Shown here: piece after piece, positions 1 to 7,753 of the stretch
How positions within the stretch are numbered: the stretch's first letter is position 1
How the letters are laid out: each line of letters starts with the position of its first letter
Source: Chloroflexota bacterium
Lineage (GTDB): Bacteria > Chloroflexota > Dormibacteria > Dormibacterales > Dormibacteraceae
NCBI GenBank assembly: GCA_005880175.1
Contig: VBJR01000107.1
Location: forward strand, 1-19,202
Reading direction: 5' to 3'
DNA length: 19,202 bases
Notes under the pieces: generated by a model
Told to the model about the DNA's origin: nothing
What the model saw: only the letters and a program-made list of their open reading frames with translations
The model's database searches: none
Made by a program: the position numbers and the translations under genes

Positions 1-731
1 CCACACTCGCGGGCGCGTTCACCAACAGCGTCTTCGGCCTCATGCGAGGCTACGTCCTCCTGGCCATCGTGGCCGGCCGGCCCCGTGTCGGCGGCTACGA
101 CGCCGCCGACACGCTCACCTACGTCTGGCTCGTCCAGGGCCTCCTCATGGTCGCGTACCTCTGGGGCTGGAACGATCTCGCCCTCCGGGTCATCAGCGGC
201 GACATCGTGGTCGACCTGGGCCGCCCCGTGGACCTGCAGGGGGCGTGGCTCGCCGCCGATCTCGGCCGCGCCGCCTACCACACGATCTTCCGCGGCCTCC
301 CCCCGGTCCTGCTCGCCGAGCTCCTGTTCCGCCTCGACCTGCCGGCCGACCCCCTGCTCTGGCTCGCCTTCGCCGTCTCCGTCGCGCTGGCCGCGGTCGT
401 CAGCTTCTCGGCCCGCTTCCTGGTCAACCTCTGCGCGTTCTGGCTCCTCGACTACCGCGGCATCCTGAGCATGTCGTCGCTGATCGGGACGTTCCTCTCC
501 GGGTCGGTCGTCCCCCTTCCCTTCCTGCCCGGCGGCGTCCGGGCCGTGGTCGAGGTGCTCCCGTTCTCCGCGATGCTCCAGCTGCCGATCGACGTGCTCC
601 TCGGCAAGCACCGCGGCCTCGACCTGGCCGGCGCGCTCCTGTTCCAGCTCACCTGGGCGCTCGCCCTGCTCGGCCTCGGCCGGCTCGTGCTGGCCGCCGG
701 CGTCCGCCGCCTGGTGGTCCAGGGTGGCTGA
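1..731 (+). CDS. ABC-2 type transporter permease, first subunit (5' end cut by window)
   Basis: Membrane subunit of a daunorubicin/antibiotic-type ABC exporter (the COG4587/COG3694/COG4586 three-gene set). The frame is open from base 3, and the codons before the first ATG at 42 (reading TLAGAFTNSVFGL) match the usual conserved N-terminal part of this family, so the true start lies left of the window and the ATG at 42 is internal. About 243 codons are visible, with at least five hydrophobic segments (around the YVLLAIVAG stretch, the LLMVAYLWGW stretch, the long segment near residues 105-135 and two near the C-terminus). It ends with TGA at 729-731 and overlaps the next gene by 8 bp, indicating translational coupling. 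The substrate is unknown. The assignment to the family is firm from the order permease-permease-ATPase; which COG each permease belongs to is less certain. Confidence 0.85.
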   Translation, partial: TLAGAFTNSVFGLMRGYVLLAIVAGRPRVGGYDAADTLTYVWLVQGLLMVAYLWGWNDLALRVISGDIVVDLGRPVDLQGAWLAADLGRAAYHTIFRGLPPVLLAELLFRLDLPADPLLWLAFAVSVALAAVVSFSARFLVNLCAFWLLDYRGILSMSSLIGTFLSGSVVPLPFLPGGVRAVVEVLPFSAMLQLPIDVLLGKHRGLDLAGALLFQLTWALALLGLGRLVLAAGVRRLVVQGG

Positions 732-1611
732 CCCGCTCGCCGCCCTGGAGACGTACGCGCACCTGGCCGCCGCGTCCATCCGGTCGCGCGCCCAGTACCG
801 GCTCTCGTTCGCGCTCGACTTCGTCGGGACGTTCGTCAGCGCGCTCACCGACTTCGTCGCGATCCTGGTCCTGTTCAGCCACCTCCCGGTGCTGGGCGGC
901 TGGACCCTGCCCGAGGTCTCGCTCCTGTACGGAGTGGCCGGCATCAGCTTCGCCCTGACCGACATGCTGGTCGGCCACCTCGACGGGTTCGGCGAGCTGA
1001 TCCGGACCGGCACGTTCGACGTCCTGCTGGTGCGCCCGCACGGCAGCCTCTTCCAGGTCGTCGCGTCCGAGCTCGCCATCCGGCGCCTGGGCAAGCTGAG
1101 CCAGGCCGCGGCCGTGCTGGTCTACGCCGTCGCCAACGCGCCCGTCGTCTGGTCGGCGCCGAAGGTCGCCCTCCTGCTCCTCACGCTCGGAACCGGCACG
1201 GCCATCTACGCCGGCATCTGGGTGGCCGGCGCCGCTATCGCCTTCTGGACGACGGAGATCCGGGAGGTCGCCAACGCGTTCACGTACGGCGGCAGCTACC
1301 TGGCGTCGTATCCCATCAACCTGTTCGGCGTGTGGCTGCGCCGCTTCCTCGCGTTCGTGGTGCCGGCGGCGTTCGTCGCGTACTACCCCTGCGTGGTGAT
1401 ACTGGGCAAGCCCGACCCGGTCGCCGGGCTGCCCTGGCTGGGCCTGCTGGCCCCCGCGGTGGCGCTGGCCACGCTCGCCGCCGGCCGCCTGGTCTGGCAG
1501 CTCGGGGTCCGCCACCGGTCGATGGCGTCGACTTCACCGTGGAGGCCGGCGAGATGGTCGGCTACATCGGCCCCAACGGCGCCGGCAAGTCCACCACGAT
1601 CAAGATGCTGA
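724..1611 (+). CDS. ABC-2 type transporter permease, second subunit, with a foreign C-terminal tail
   Basis: Second membrane subunit of the exporter. It starts at GTG 724 inside the end of the previous gene. The native part runs to about base 1515 (about 265 residues) and shows the family pattern: an N-terminal amphipathic region, a first membrane segment near residues 30-55, the conserved block around [14 protein letters not shown], and further segments to the end at LVWQLGVRH. Proteins of this family normally finish within about five residues of that point (RSTGS-like end). Here the frame instead runs on for about 30 residues of Ser/Pro/Arg/Trp-rich sequence that is only the out-of-frame reading of the ATPase gene, stopping at 1609-1611. 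This means the natural stop codon has been lost at a junction near 1514-1520, where the ATPase gene also loses its beginning. Confidence 0.8.
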   Translation: MADPLAALETYAHLAAASIRSRAQYRLSFALDFVGTFVSALTDFVAILVLFSHLPVLGGWTLPEVSLLYGVAGISFALTDMLVGHLDGFGELIRTGTFDVLLVRPHGSLFQVVASELAIRRLGKLSQAAAVLVYAVANAPVVWSAPKVALLLLTLGTGTAIYAGIWVAGAAIAFWTTEIREVANAFTYGGSYLASYPINLFGVWLRRFLAFVVPAAFVAYYPCVVILGKPDPVAGLPWLGLLAPAVALATLAAGRLVWQLGVRHRSMASTSPWRPARWSATSAPTAPASPPRSRC

Positions 1612-2393
1612 CCGGGATCCTGGTGCCGACTTCGGGCCGAATCCGGGTCGCCGGCCTGGAGCCCGCGCGCCGGCGCACCGAGCTGGCGCGCCGCATCGGC
1701 GTCGTCTTCGGCAACCGCAGCCTGCTCTGGTGGGACCTGCCGCTGAGCCAGTCCTTCGACCTGCTCCGCCACCTGTACCGGGTCCCCGCGCCCGAGCACC
1801 GGCGCCGGCTGGCCGAGCTGGCCGACGTCCTGGAGCTGGGACCGCTGCTGGACCGGCCGGTCCGCCAGCTCTCGCTCGGCCAGCGAATGCGGGGGGAGCT
1901 GACCGCGGCCCTGCTCCACGCGCCCGAGCTGCTGTTCCTGGACGAGCCGACGGTCGGCCTCGACATCGTGAGCCGGGCCCGGGTGCGCGAGTTCCTGCTC
2001 CGGCTGAACCGCGAGCGCGGCGTGACCGTCCTGCTGACGACCCACGACCTGGCCGACATCGAGCGGCTCTGCCCGCGCATGCTCATCATCGACCGCGGCC
2101 GGGTGCTCTACGACGGCGGCACCGCCGAGATCGCCGCGCGCTTCGGCGGCACCAGGACGCTCGTGGTGGACCTGGCCGAGAGCCGGCCGCCGCTCCAGCT
2201 CACCGGCGCGTCGGTGGTCCGCACGGACGGTCCCCGACAGTGGATCCGCTTCCGGCCCGCCGACGCCACCGCCGCCCAGCTCGTGGCCGCCGTGTCGGAG
2301 CAGGCGCCGCTGGTGGACCTCGCGATCGAGGAGCCGGACATCGAGGAGGTCGTGCGCCGGATCTACACCGGCGAGCTGACCGAGGCCGGCTAG
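1521..2393 (+). CDS. ABC exporter ATP-binding protein, N-terminus missing
   Basis: Nucleotide-binding subunit that energises the two permeases (COG4586-type, DrrA-like). Visible motifs are Walker [10 protein letters not shown] (about 1570-1596), the family-specific signature [11 protein letters not shown], Walker [13 protein letters not shown] and switch His in TTHD, followed by a C-terminal accessory region of about 90 residues. The recognisable protein begins abruptly at [11 protein letters not shown] near base 1521. There is no start codon or ribosome site there, and the upstream in-frame codons are only a shadow of the permease. Relatives have about 40-45 more residues, including the A-loop aromatic residue that stacks on ATP. 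About 290 residues remain against the usual 325-335. The stop TAG at 2391-2393 overlaps the stop of the convergent gene. Either the gene is 5'-truncated or the assembly lost roughly 150 bp. Confidence 0.8.
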   Translation, partial: DGVDFTVEAGEMVGYIGPNGAGKSTTIKMLTGILVPTSGRIRVAGLEPARRRTELARRIGVVFGNRSLLWWDLPLSQSFDLLRHLYRVPAPEHRRRLAELADVLELGPLLDRPVRQLSLGQRMRGELTAALLHAPELLFLDEPTVGLDIVSRARVREFLLRLNRERGVTVLLTTHDLADIERLCPRMLIIDRGRVLYDGGTAEIAARFGGTRTLVVDLAESRPPLQLTGASVVRTDGPRQWIRFRPADATAAQLVAAVSEQAPLVDLAIEEPDIEEVVRRIYTGELTEAG

Positions 2394-2400
2394 CGCCGGC
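2385..2400. terminator. Hairpin at the convergent stop codons
   Basis: A perfect 6-bp inverted repeat GCCGGC-TAGC-GCCGGC sits exactly over the two opposed stop codons of the ATPase (+) and transglutaminase (-) genes. It has no T-tract on either side. It could act as a compact bidirectional terminator, but a palindrome of this composition is also easy to get by chance in such GC-rich DNA. Confidence 0.3.
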
Positions 2401-4550
2401 GGAGGCGGGCCGCGACCCGGCGCAGCAGCAGCGGGCGCAGGGCGCCCCAGCCGGCCAGGATCGCCGCCCGCCGGCCCTCGGCGAGCGGGGGCGGCGCGTA
2501 CACCGCCACCGCGTAGTCCACCACCACGCTGCCGCACGCCGGCGAGCTGCAGCAGGAGCATCGCGCGCCGCCACACCCCGGCCACGGTCTGGGGCCGCAG
2601 GAACCGCGACGCGAGCACGTAGAGCAGCACGAGCAGGAGCAGCACGACCGCCCCGATCGGGGTCCAGGTCCGGAGCGCCGGCAGCATCCGGCCCGTCGCG
2701 CCGCCGGTCGCGGCCGGCACGGCGGGCACCGGCCGGGGCCGCGGGGTGGCGGTCGGCACCGTGGCCGGCGACGGGCTCGCGTCCCCCGGGCAGCCGCTGG
2801 CCGGGCAGACCACCGCCTCCCCCGAGCCGCGCGGGATCGGGTTGTACACGCCGTCCGGTGTGGGCTCGAATACGATCCAGCCGTAGCTCGGGAAGTACAC
2901 CTCGGGCCACGTGTGCGCGTCCGACTCCCGGACGACGTACTGCTGCTTCTGCATGTCGTAGGTGCCGGGCCCGTAGCCGTTGACCAGTCGCACCGGCACG
3001 CCGAGGGACCGGAGCATGTCCGCCATCGCGGTCGCGAAGGACTGGCAGGTGCCGGCGCGGTTGCCGAACAGGAAGTCCTCCTCGACGTCCATGCCCGGCG
3101 GCGGCGCGGGCGGGCTCAGCGTGTACGAGTAGCTGCTCCGCAGGTACTGCTCGATCGCCGCGGCCTGGTCGTACGGGTTGCGGGCGCCCGCGGTGACACG
3201 CACGGCCAGGTCGTGGATGCGGCGCACGACGTCGGGCGACCGGTAGTCGGACGGCAGGGCCCGGTAGGGGATCACCCAGTCGGGGTACGCGACGCTGTCG
3301 GAGCGCAGCTCGTCCTCGCTGGCCACGGACTGCTCCACCTGGACGCGGTACGCGCCGCGGCCGCTGCTCGCGGTCGTCTCGTCCACCGTGTCCGGGACCT
3401 GCTTCTGCGACCCGCGCGCGAGGTCCGACTGCATCACCTCGACGTTCCGGTCCACCTGGGCCAGCTGCCCGGGGGCGAAGATCACGTCGGGGGCCGCGGC
3501 CGGCGGCCGCTGCATGTCCACCGCGTACGTCGCCCGCTGCTGCGCCACGTACGTCTCGCCGTAGCTCACGTCCTCGCCCCGCGGCAGCTGCTGCGTGAAC
3601 GACGGCCGGGGCACGAACGCCCACTCGGCCTGCTGCGGCTGCAGGTCGAGCCCGCGGAAGTAGCTGGGGCCGGCCGCCGCATCGCCCACCACGTGGTAGT
3701 CGAGGACGACGCCGTTGTCGCGCGTGAGCGCGCCGCCGATCCTGGCGGTCGCCGAGAACCCCGTCGACGTCTCGGCGGGGACGCCGGTGCCGTGCGTGAC
3801 CCGCGCCCACGCGTCCGACATCCCGTTCTGGATGGCCAGCGTGCGATCGGTGACGCTCAGCGGGGGCGCCAGCACGCCCAGCGCGACGAGCGCGGCGGCC
3901 GCGACCGCGCCCCGCTCCCAGAAGTCCCAGCGCGCGTTCTCGGCCAGCTCGACCCGCCGCCGCCGCGCCGCCGCGATCGACGTGTGGTACGTGGACCAGA
4001 GCAGCAGCGCGAGCGTGAGCACGACGAACCAGAAGACGTACGCGTCCTGGCCGTCGGGGAAGTTGAGGACGTTGGTCGCCAGCGCCGCGCCGGCGGGCGC
4101 GACGGCGAGCAGCGGCTGGCGGCGGCGCAGCACCCCCCAGGCCAGCCAGGCGCCCAGCAGCCAGAACAGCGTGTACAGCAGGAGCAGCATGACCGCCGGG
4201 TCCGACGGGGCCTGGCCGGCCATGACCTGCCGGCCCCACTGGAACAGCGCCTGCCATCCGAGCAGGGTGCCCGCCGGCACCGACTGCGACCGGACGGCCA
4301 GGAAGGCGGCCACGGGGGCCGGCGCGATCGCCAGGCCCAGCGCGACGGAGCCGCGCGCCCGGGACAGGCCCAGGGCCGCGCCGGCCAGCGCCCCGAACAC
4401 CGCCAGGGCGGGCAGGCCGCTCGCGTCCGACACCCAGCCCGCGTGTGCGGTCGAGTCGGCCACGACGAGGGCCAGCAACAGTCCCCCTGCCGCGAGGGGC
4501 AGGGTGCGCCCGGGCTCCGCAGCTCCAACCATGCCTGCGCGAAGCGCCAT
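2390..4550 (-). CDS. TgpA-like membrane transglutaminase (DUF3488/transglutaminase-like), frame broken near its 3' end
   Basis: Membrane-anchored cysteine-protease-fold protein with the active site outside the membrane. Reading from ATG 4550: about seven N-terminal membrane segments (residues 17-230), an extracytoplasmic region, then the transglutaminase core with Cys502 (GTCQSFA), His546 (SDAHTW) and an acidic residue in FEPTPDG (E562), a Pro/Thr-rich linker (about 590-615), and a last membrane segment (about 631-648). After residue 673 (LAGVR, base about 2532) the first frame turns to Arg/Gly-rich nonsense. A second frame resumes with [12 protein letters not shown] and ends RLRRR at TAG 2390-2392, matching the usual end of such proteins. 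About 30-35 residues of the C-terminal DUF4129-like region are missing between the two. It follows clpP by 10 bp, so the two are probably co-transcribed. An alternative start is Met7. Confidence 0.75.
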
Positions 4551-4560
4551 GAGCGCTGGT

Positions 4561-5109
4561 CAGCCGATCCTGGCCGTCTCCGATGTCAGCTGGGGCAGCT
4601 CGGAGGGGTCGCCGATGATCCCGTCGATCAGGCCGTACTCGACGGCCTCCTGCGGCTTGAAGAAGCGGTCGCGCTCCATGTCCGCGTTCACCTGCTCGAC
4701 GCTCTGGCCGGTGTGGTGCGCGTAGATCTCGTGGCTGGTGGAGGTGGATCCGCGCGTTGGGGAGCGCGAACCGGCGGCCTTTGGACCCGCCCATCAGGAG
4801 GATGGTGCCGAAGCTGGCGGCGCGGCCGACGGCGACGGTGGACACCGGGGCCTTGACGTACTGCATCGTGTCGTAGATCGCGAACCCCGGCGCGACCGAG
4901 CCGCCCGGGGAGTTGACGTACATCTGGATCTCCTTGTCCGGGTCGTCCGCGGCCAGGAAGATCAGCTGCGCCACGATGAGGTTGGCGAGCGCGTCGGTGA
5001 TCGGCCTGCCGATCATGATGATGCGGTCGCGCAGCAGCCGGGAGTAGATGTCGAACGAGCGCTCTCGGTTGCCGCCCTCGTTCTCCACGACGGTAGGGAC
5101 CCAGGCCAT
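4561..5109 (-). CDS. clpP: ATP-dependent Clp protease proteolytic subunit, frame broken after the catalytic His
   Basis: Serine peptidase that forms the tetradecameric barrel degrading proteins fed by ClpX/ClpC. From ATG 5109, residues 1-126 read as a typical Clp[18 protein letters not shown], nucleophile Ser99 in GRAASFG and catalytic His124 in HLHQP. The same frame then becomes nonsense. A second frame resumes at [14 protein letters not shown] (about base 4733), carries the catalytic Asp within ERDRFF and the block [12 protein letters not shown], and stops at TGA 4561-4563. Compared with E. coli ClpP, about 25 residues between HQP and the MNE-equivalent position are absent (the GGARGQATDIEI helix E / handle region used in ring-ring contacts). 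As read, no functional enzyme could be made. An assembly loss of about 75-80 bp is likelier than decay. Confidence 0.8.
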
Positions 5110-5118
5110 CGTGTGCCA

Positions 5119-5124
5119 AGACTA
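5119..5124 (-). promoter_or_regulatory. Possible -10 element for leaderless clpP mRNA
   Basis: On the minus strand TAGTCT lies 9 nt before the clpP ATG (5109), and no Shine-Dalgarno sequence is visible in between. The position fits transcription starting at or next to the start codon, as seen for several other genes in this window. No clear -35 was found. Confidence 0.3.
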
Positions 5125-5190
5125 CAGGACTCGGCGCGACCGGCCTGGGATCGCGAGGGATCCGGAGGTCACCTGACTATCCGGGACCGG

Positions 5191-5204
5191 TCAGGGCGTA
5201 TAGT
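5191..5204 (+). promoter_or_regulatory. Promoter element TCAGGGCGTATAGT upstream of the aminotransferase
   Basis: TATAGT (5199-5204) matches the -10 consensus at five of six positions, in the 179-bp spacer between divergent clpP and the aminotransferase. The whole 14-mer recurs exactly, in the equivalent orientation, upstream of pckA (12524-12537, minus strand). It is preceded by the 8-bp palindrome GACCGGTC (5185-5192) and by AGGTCACCT (5166-5174). No convincing -35 at 17 bp is seen. Confidence 0.45.
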
Positions 5205-5288
5205 GGCCGCGCCATCGCACCGCAACACCTCGTCCTGGCCGCACCGGCAGCGCGTTCGCTGTTCCCGCTGACCCAGCGCTGGGTCTTC

Positions 5289-6377
5289 ATGAACCACGCC
5301 GGCGTGGCTCCGATGTCGGAGCGCGGCCGCGCCGCCATCGAGGCGCTGATGGAGCGCCTGACCGGCCGGCCGTACGAGGAGGGCCTGGCGGAGACCGAGG
5401 CCGACCGGCTGCGTGAGGCGATCGCCCGGCTCGTGGGCGTGGAGGCCGAGTCGATCGGCCTGGTCCGGGGCACCGCCCACGGCATGTCGCTGCTGGCCCA
5501 GGGGCTCGACTGGCGCGCGGGCGACAACGTCGTCGGCGCCCGCGGCGAGTACCCGGCCAACGTCTATCCCTGGATGGCGCTGCGCGACCGCGGCGTCGAG
5601 TACCGCATGGCCGAGCCGGTGGCCGGCCGCATCACGCCGGAGGCCGTGCTGGCGCTGGTGGACGGGCGGACGCGTGTGGTCGCCCTGAGTCACGTCCAGT
5701 CGTGGAATGGCTACCGTGTGGACATCGAGCGCATCGGCGCGGAGCTGGACCGGCGCGGCGTGGTGTTCGCGGTGGACGGCATCCAGAGCGTGGGCGCGCT
5801 CCAGCTCGACCTGTCCGCGCTGCCCGTGGACTTCCTGGCGGCCGGGGCGTCCAAATGGCTGCTGGGCCCGCTCGGCATCGGCTTCTGCTACTGCCGCCCC
5901 GAGCTGCTCGGCCGCCTGCGCCCGGTCCTGGTCGGGGGCGGCAGCGTCAAGCGCGACCTCGGCTGCTTCGACTACGCGTACGACCTCCAGGAGACGGCGG
6001 GCCGGTTCGAGGAGTCGAGCGTCTCCGTCCTGGACGTGGCCGCGTTCCAGGCCGCGGTGGACCTGCTGCTGGAGGTCGGCCCCGCCGCGATCGAGGAGCG
6101 CGTCCTCGGGCTCGCCGGCCGGCTGGCGGCGGGCCTGGTCGAGCGCGGCTACCAGATCGTCGAGCCCTGGCCGCGGGCGCCGCGCGACGCCTCGGGCATC
6201 GTCAGCTTCCGGCGGCCGGGCGCGGCCGCGCCCGAGGTGCTGCGCGACCTGAACGCCGCCCGGGTGGTCGGCCGGGAGCGTGCCGACTTCGTGCGGCTGT
6301 CCCCGCACTTCTACAACACGGACGCGGAGATCGAGCGAGTGCTGGACGTGCTGGCGCCGGAGCACGTCCAGGCGTGA
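5289..6377 (+). CDS. Class V PLP-dependent aminotransferase / cysteine desulfurase-like protein
   Basis: PLP enzyme of the aminotransferase class V fold (COG0520, CsdA/SufS/isopenicillin-N-epimerase-like). The first ATG is at 5289, giving 362 residues. Motifs: NHAGVAP near the N-terminus (substrate/PLP-phosphate region), GTAHGMS (about 61-67, phosphate cup), D163 in AVDGIQSVGA (pyridine nitrogen partner), PLP lysine K189 in GASKWLLGP, and a C-terminal LSPHFYNT motif typical of the family. There is no obvious active-site Cys loop of SufS, so the substrate cannot be named. The frame is open upstream and the codons before ATG (LFPLTQRWVF) resemble the conserved beginning of relatives, so translation may start earlier (see findings). 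It overlaps or nearly abuts the methyltransferase gene behind it and is likely in one operon with it. Confidence 0.85.
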   Translation: MNHAGVAPMSERGRAAIEALMERLTGRPYEEGLAETEADRLREAIARLVGVEAESIGLVRGTAHGMSLLAQGLDWRAGDNVVGARGEYPANVYPWMALRDRGVEYRMAEPVAGRITPEAVLALVDGRTRVVALSHVQSWNGYRVDIERIGAELDRRGVVFAVDGIQSVGALQLDLSALPVDFLAAGASKWLLGPLGIGFCYCRPELLGRLRPVLVGGGSVKRDLGCFDYAYDLQETAGRFEESSVSVLDVAAFQAAVDLLLEVGPAAIEERVLGLAGRLAAGLVERGYQIVEPWPRAPRDASGIVSFRRPGAAAPEVLRDLNAARVVGRERADFVRLSPHFYNTDAEIERVLDVLAPEHVQA

Positions 6378-6382
6378 GTCGG

Positions 6383-7021
6383 ATGGCGTCGGTCCAGGTC
6401 ACCCCCGAGCTGGAGGCCTACGTGGAGTCGCTGCTGCCCGGGCGGGACGCGGTGCTGCGCCGGCTGGAGGAGGAGATCGAGACCACCCGGGTGCCCGGGA
6501 TCGGCCCGGCGGTCGGGCAGCTCGTGTACCTGCTCCTGCGGACCGCCGGCTGCCGCGACGCGATCGAGCTGGGCTGCGCCGTCGGCTACTCGGCCATCTG
6601 GCTGGGGCGGGGCTGCACCGGCCAGGTCGCGACGACGGAGCTGGACCCGGAGCGGGCGGCGCAGGCCAGGCTGAACCTGGACGAGGCCGGCCTGGGCGAT
6701 CGCGTGCGCGTCGTCGAGGAGGACGGCGTCGCCTACCTGGAGCGGGAGTCGCGCCAGGTCGACTGCATCTTCAACGACCTGCTCAACTCGTTCCCCGACG
6801 AGACCACCGTCGAGCGCTGCTTCGCCGCCTCGCTGCGCCGGCTCCGGCCGGGCGGCCTGCTGCTGGCCGACAACGCGCTGCGCCGCGGCGAGGTGCTGCG
6901 GCCGCGGGCGGCCGGCGCCCGCAACGTCGCCCGCTGGAACGCGCTGGTCGCCGAGGAGCCGCGCCTGGAGAGCGTGGTCGTCCCGCTGCGGGACGGCGTG
7001 TCGATCGCCCGGCTGCGCTAG
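6383..7021 (+). CDS. SAM-dependent O-methyltransferase-like protein (COG4122 family)
   Basis: Class I methyltransferase of the catechol/caffeoyl-CoA O-methyltransferase type, 212 residues, the usual full length. It shows GPAVGQLVYLL before the SAM motif, motif I ELGCAVGYSAIW (about 62-73), an acidic residue in TTELDPE (about 86-89) that should bind the SAM ribose, and the late motif LRPGGLLLADNALRRGEV. The metal-binding stretch normally reading FIDADK or FNDxDK is here IFNDLLNSFP, keeping the Asp but not the following DK, so cation dependence is uncertain. The start chosen is ATG 6383; an in-frame GTG at 6374 would overlap the aminotransferase stop as GTGA and is equally plausible. The stop TAG (7019-7021) shares the sequence CTAG with the stop of the convergent gene. 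The methyl acceptor is unknown. Confidence 0.8.
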   Translation: MASVQVTPELEAYVESLLPGRDAVLRRLEEEIETTRVPGIGPAVGQLVYLLLRTAGCRDAIELGCAVGYSAIWLGRGCTGQVATTELDPERAAQARLNLDEAGLGDRVRVVEEDGVAYLERESRQVDCIFNDLLNSFPDETTVERCFAASLRRLRPGGLLLADNALRRGEVLRPRAAGARNVARWNALVAEEPRLESVVVPLRDGVSIARLR

Positions 7022-7689
7022 CTGGAGCGGGCCTCGGCGCCCTCGATCCACACGGCGCCCGAGCGCGCGAACTCCTTCTTCCAGATCGGCACCGACTCCT
7101 TCAGGCGATCGATGCCCCACTTGCAGGCCGCGATCGCCTCGGCCCGGTGCGGGCACGAGACCGACACGATCACCGAGGCCTCGCCGATCGCCAGCGAGCC
7201 GGTGCGGTGCGCCATCGCCACCCTGGCGTCCGGCCACCGCTCCGCGATCTCGTCCACGATCACGTGCATCTGGCGCTCGGCCATCCCTGCGTACGCCTCG
7301 TACTCCAGGTGCGTCACGGACTCGCCGCGCGAGTTGTCGCGGACCACGCCCGTGAACGTGCAGATGGCCCCGGCCCCCGGGTCGGCGACCGCCGTCTCCA
7401 GCCGCCGGGCGTCGAGCGGCTCGGCCGTCAGCTCGACCAGCGCCGCGGCCGCGCCCCCGCTCACCGGCGGGATGAACGCCACCTCGTCGCCGTCCGCCAC
7501 CAGCTCCTCCCAATCCGCGAACGACTGGTTGCGGGCCGGCCGGATGAGCTGGAGGTCGGGCTCCAGGTCCGGGTGGCGGGTCCGCAGCGCGCGGTAGACG
7601 TCCGCCACCGTCGCGCCGGCCAGCTCCACCAGCTCGCAGTCGGTCCCCGCCTGCTCCCTGAGCCTGGCGAACAGTCTCGCGGTGATCAC
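7018..7689 (-). CDS. MoaD-MoaE fusion, molybdopterin synthase
   Basis: Molybdopterin synthase converts cyclic pyranopterin monophosphate to molybdopterin by transferring sulfur from the thiocarboxylated C-terminus of MoaD to the MoaE active site. From GTG 7689 (reading VITARLFARLREQAG, the normal MoaD beginning) the protein is 223 residues. The MoaD part ends at the double glycine in IPPVSGG (about residues 75-79), and without a stop the MoaE part follows, with FTGVVRDNSRG, HRTGSLAIGE, and the catalytic lysines in KESVPIWKKE. Fusions of this kind are known (MoaX of Mycobacterium tuberculosis), where the polypeptide is cut after the Gly-Gly to free the sulfur carrier. An alternative GTG at 7707 would add six residues. 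No other molybdenum cofactor genes are in the window. Confidence 0.9.
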   Translation of the reverse strand: MITARLFARLREQAGTDCELVELAGATVADVYRALRTRHPDLEPDLQLIRPARNQSFADWEELVADGDEVAFIPPVSGGAAAALVELTAEPLDARRLETAVADPGAGAICTFTGVVRDNSRGESVTHLEYEAYAGMAERQMHVIVDEIAERWPDARVAMAHRTGSLAIGEASVIVSVSCPHRAEAIAACKWGIDRLKESVPIWKKEFARSGAVWIEGAEARSS

Positions 7690-7697
7690 AACGCCGA

Positions 7698-7703
7698 GTT
7701 TTA
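7698..7703 (-). promoter_or_regulatory. Possible -10 element for leaderless MoaD-MoaE mRNA
   Basis: On the minus strand TAAAAC lies 8 nt before GTG 7689, with no Shine-Dalgarno sequence between them. If used, it supports the GTG at 7689 rather than the one at 7707, which lies upstream of this box. Confidence 0.3.
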
Positions 7704-7739
7704 CCACCAACCCGATCCGGACCGCCCCCTCGCCGCCCC

Positions 7740-7745
7740 TACACT
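7740..7745 (+). promoter_or_regulatory. Possible -10 element for leaderless SDR mRNA
   Basis: TACACT is followed by 8 nt (CCTCGCCC, no Shine-Dalgarno) and the ATG at 7754. Spacing is right for transcription to start at the ATG. The divergent MoaD-MoaE gene has a box at the same distance from its own start. Confidence 0.4.
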
Positions 7746-7753
7746 CCTCGCCC

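Noticed and set aside
1383..2390. Long minus-strand reading frame continuing past the transglutaminase through the ATPase gene
   Set aside because: Its product is Arg/Gly/Ala/Gln-rich without family features and lies opposite a well-supported ATPase; it is the mirror of GC-rich codon use and starts only after the frame break near 2532.
2913..4856. Long plus-strand frame opposite the transglutaminase
   Set aside because: Low-complexity His/Arg/Val/Gly product; the opposite strand carries catalytic motifs and membrane segments.
5271..5284. 14-bp perfect palindrome ACCCAGCGCTGGGT just before ATG 5289
   Set aside because: It falls within codons (TQRW) that look like a conserved protein start, so it is more likely coding coincidence than an operator.
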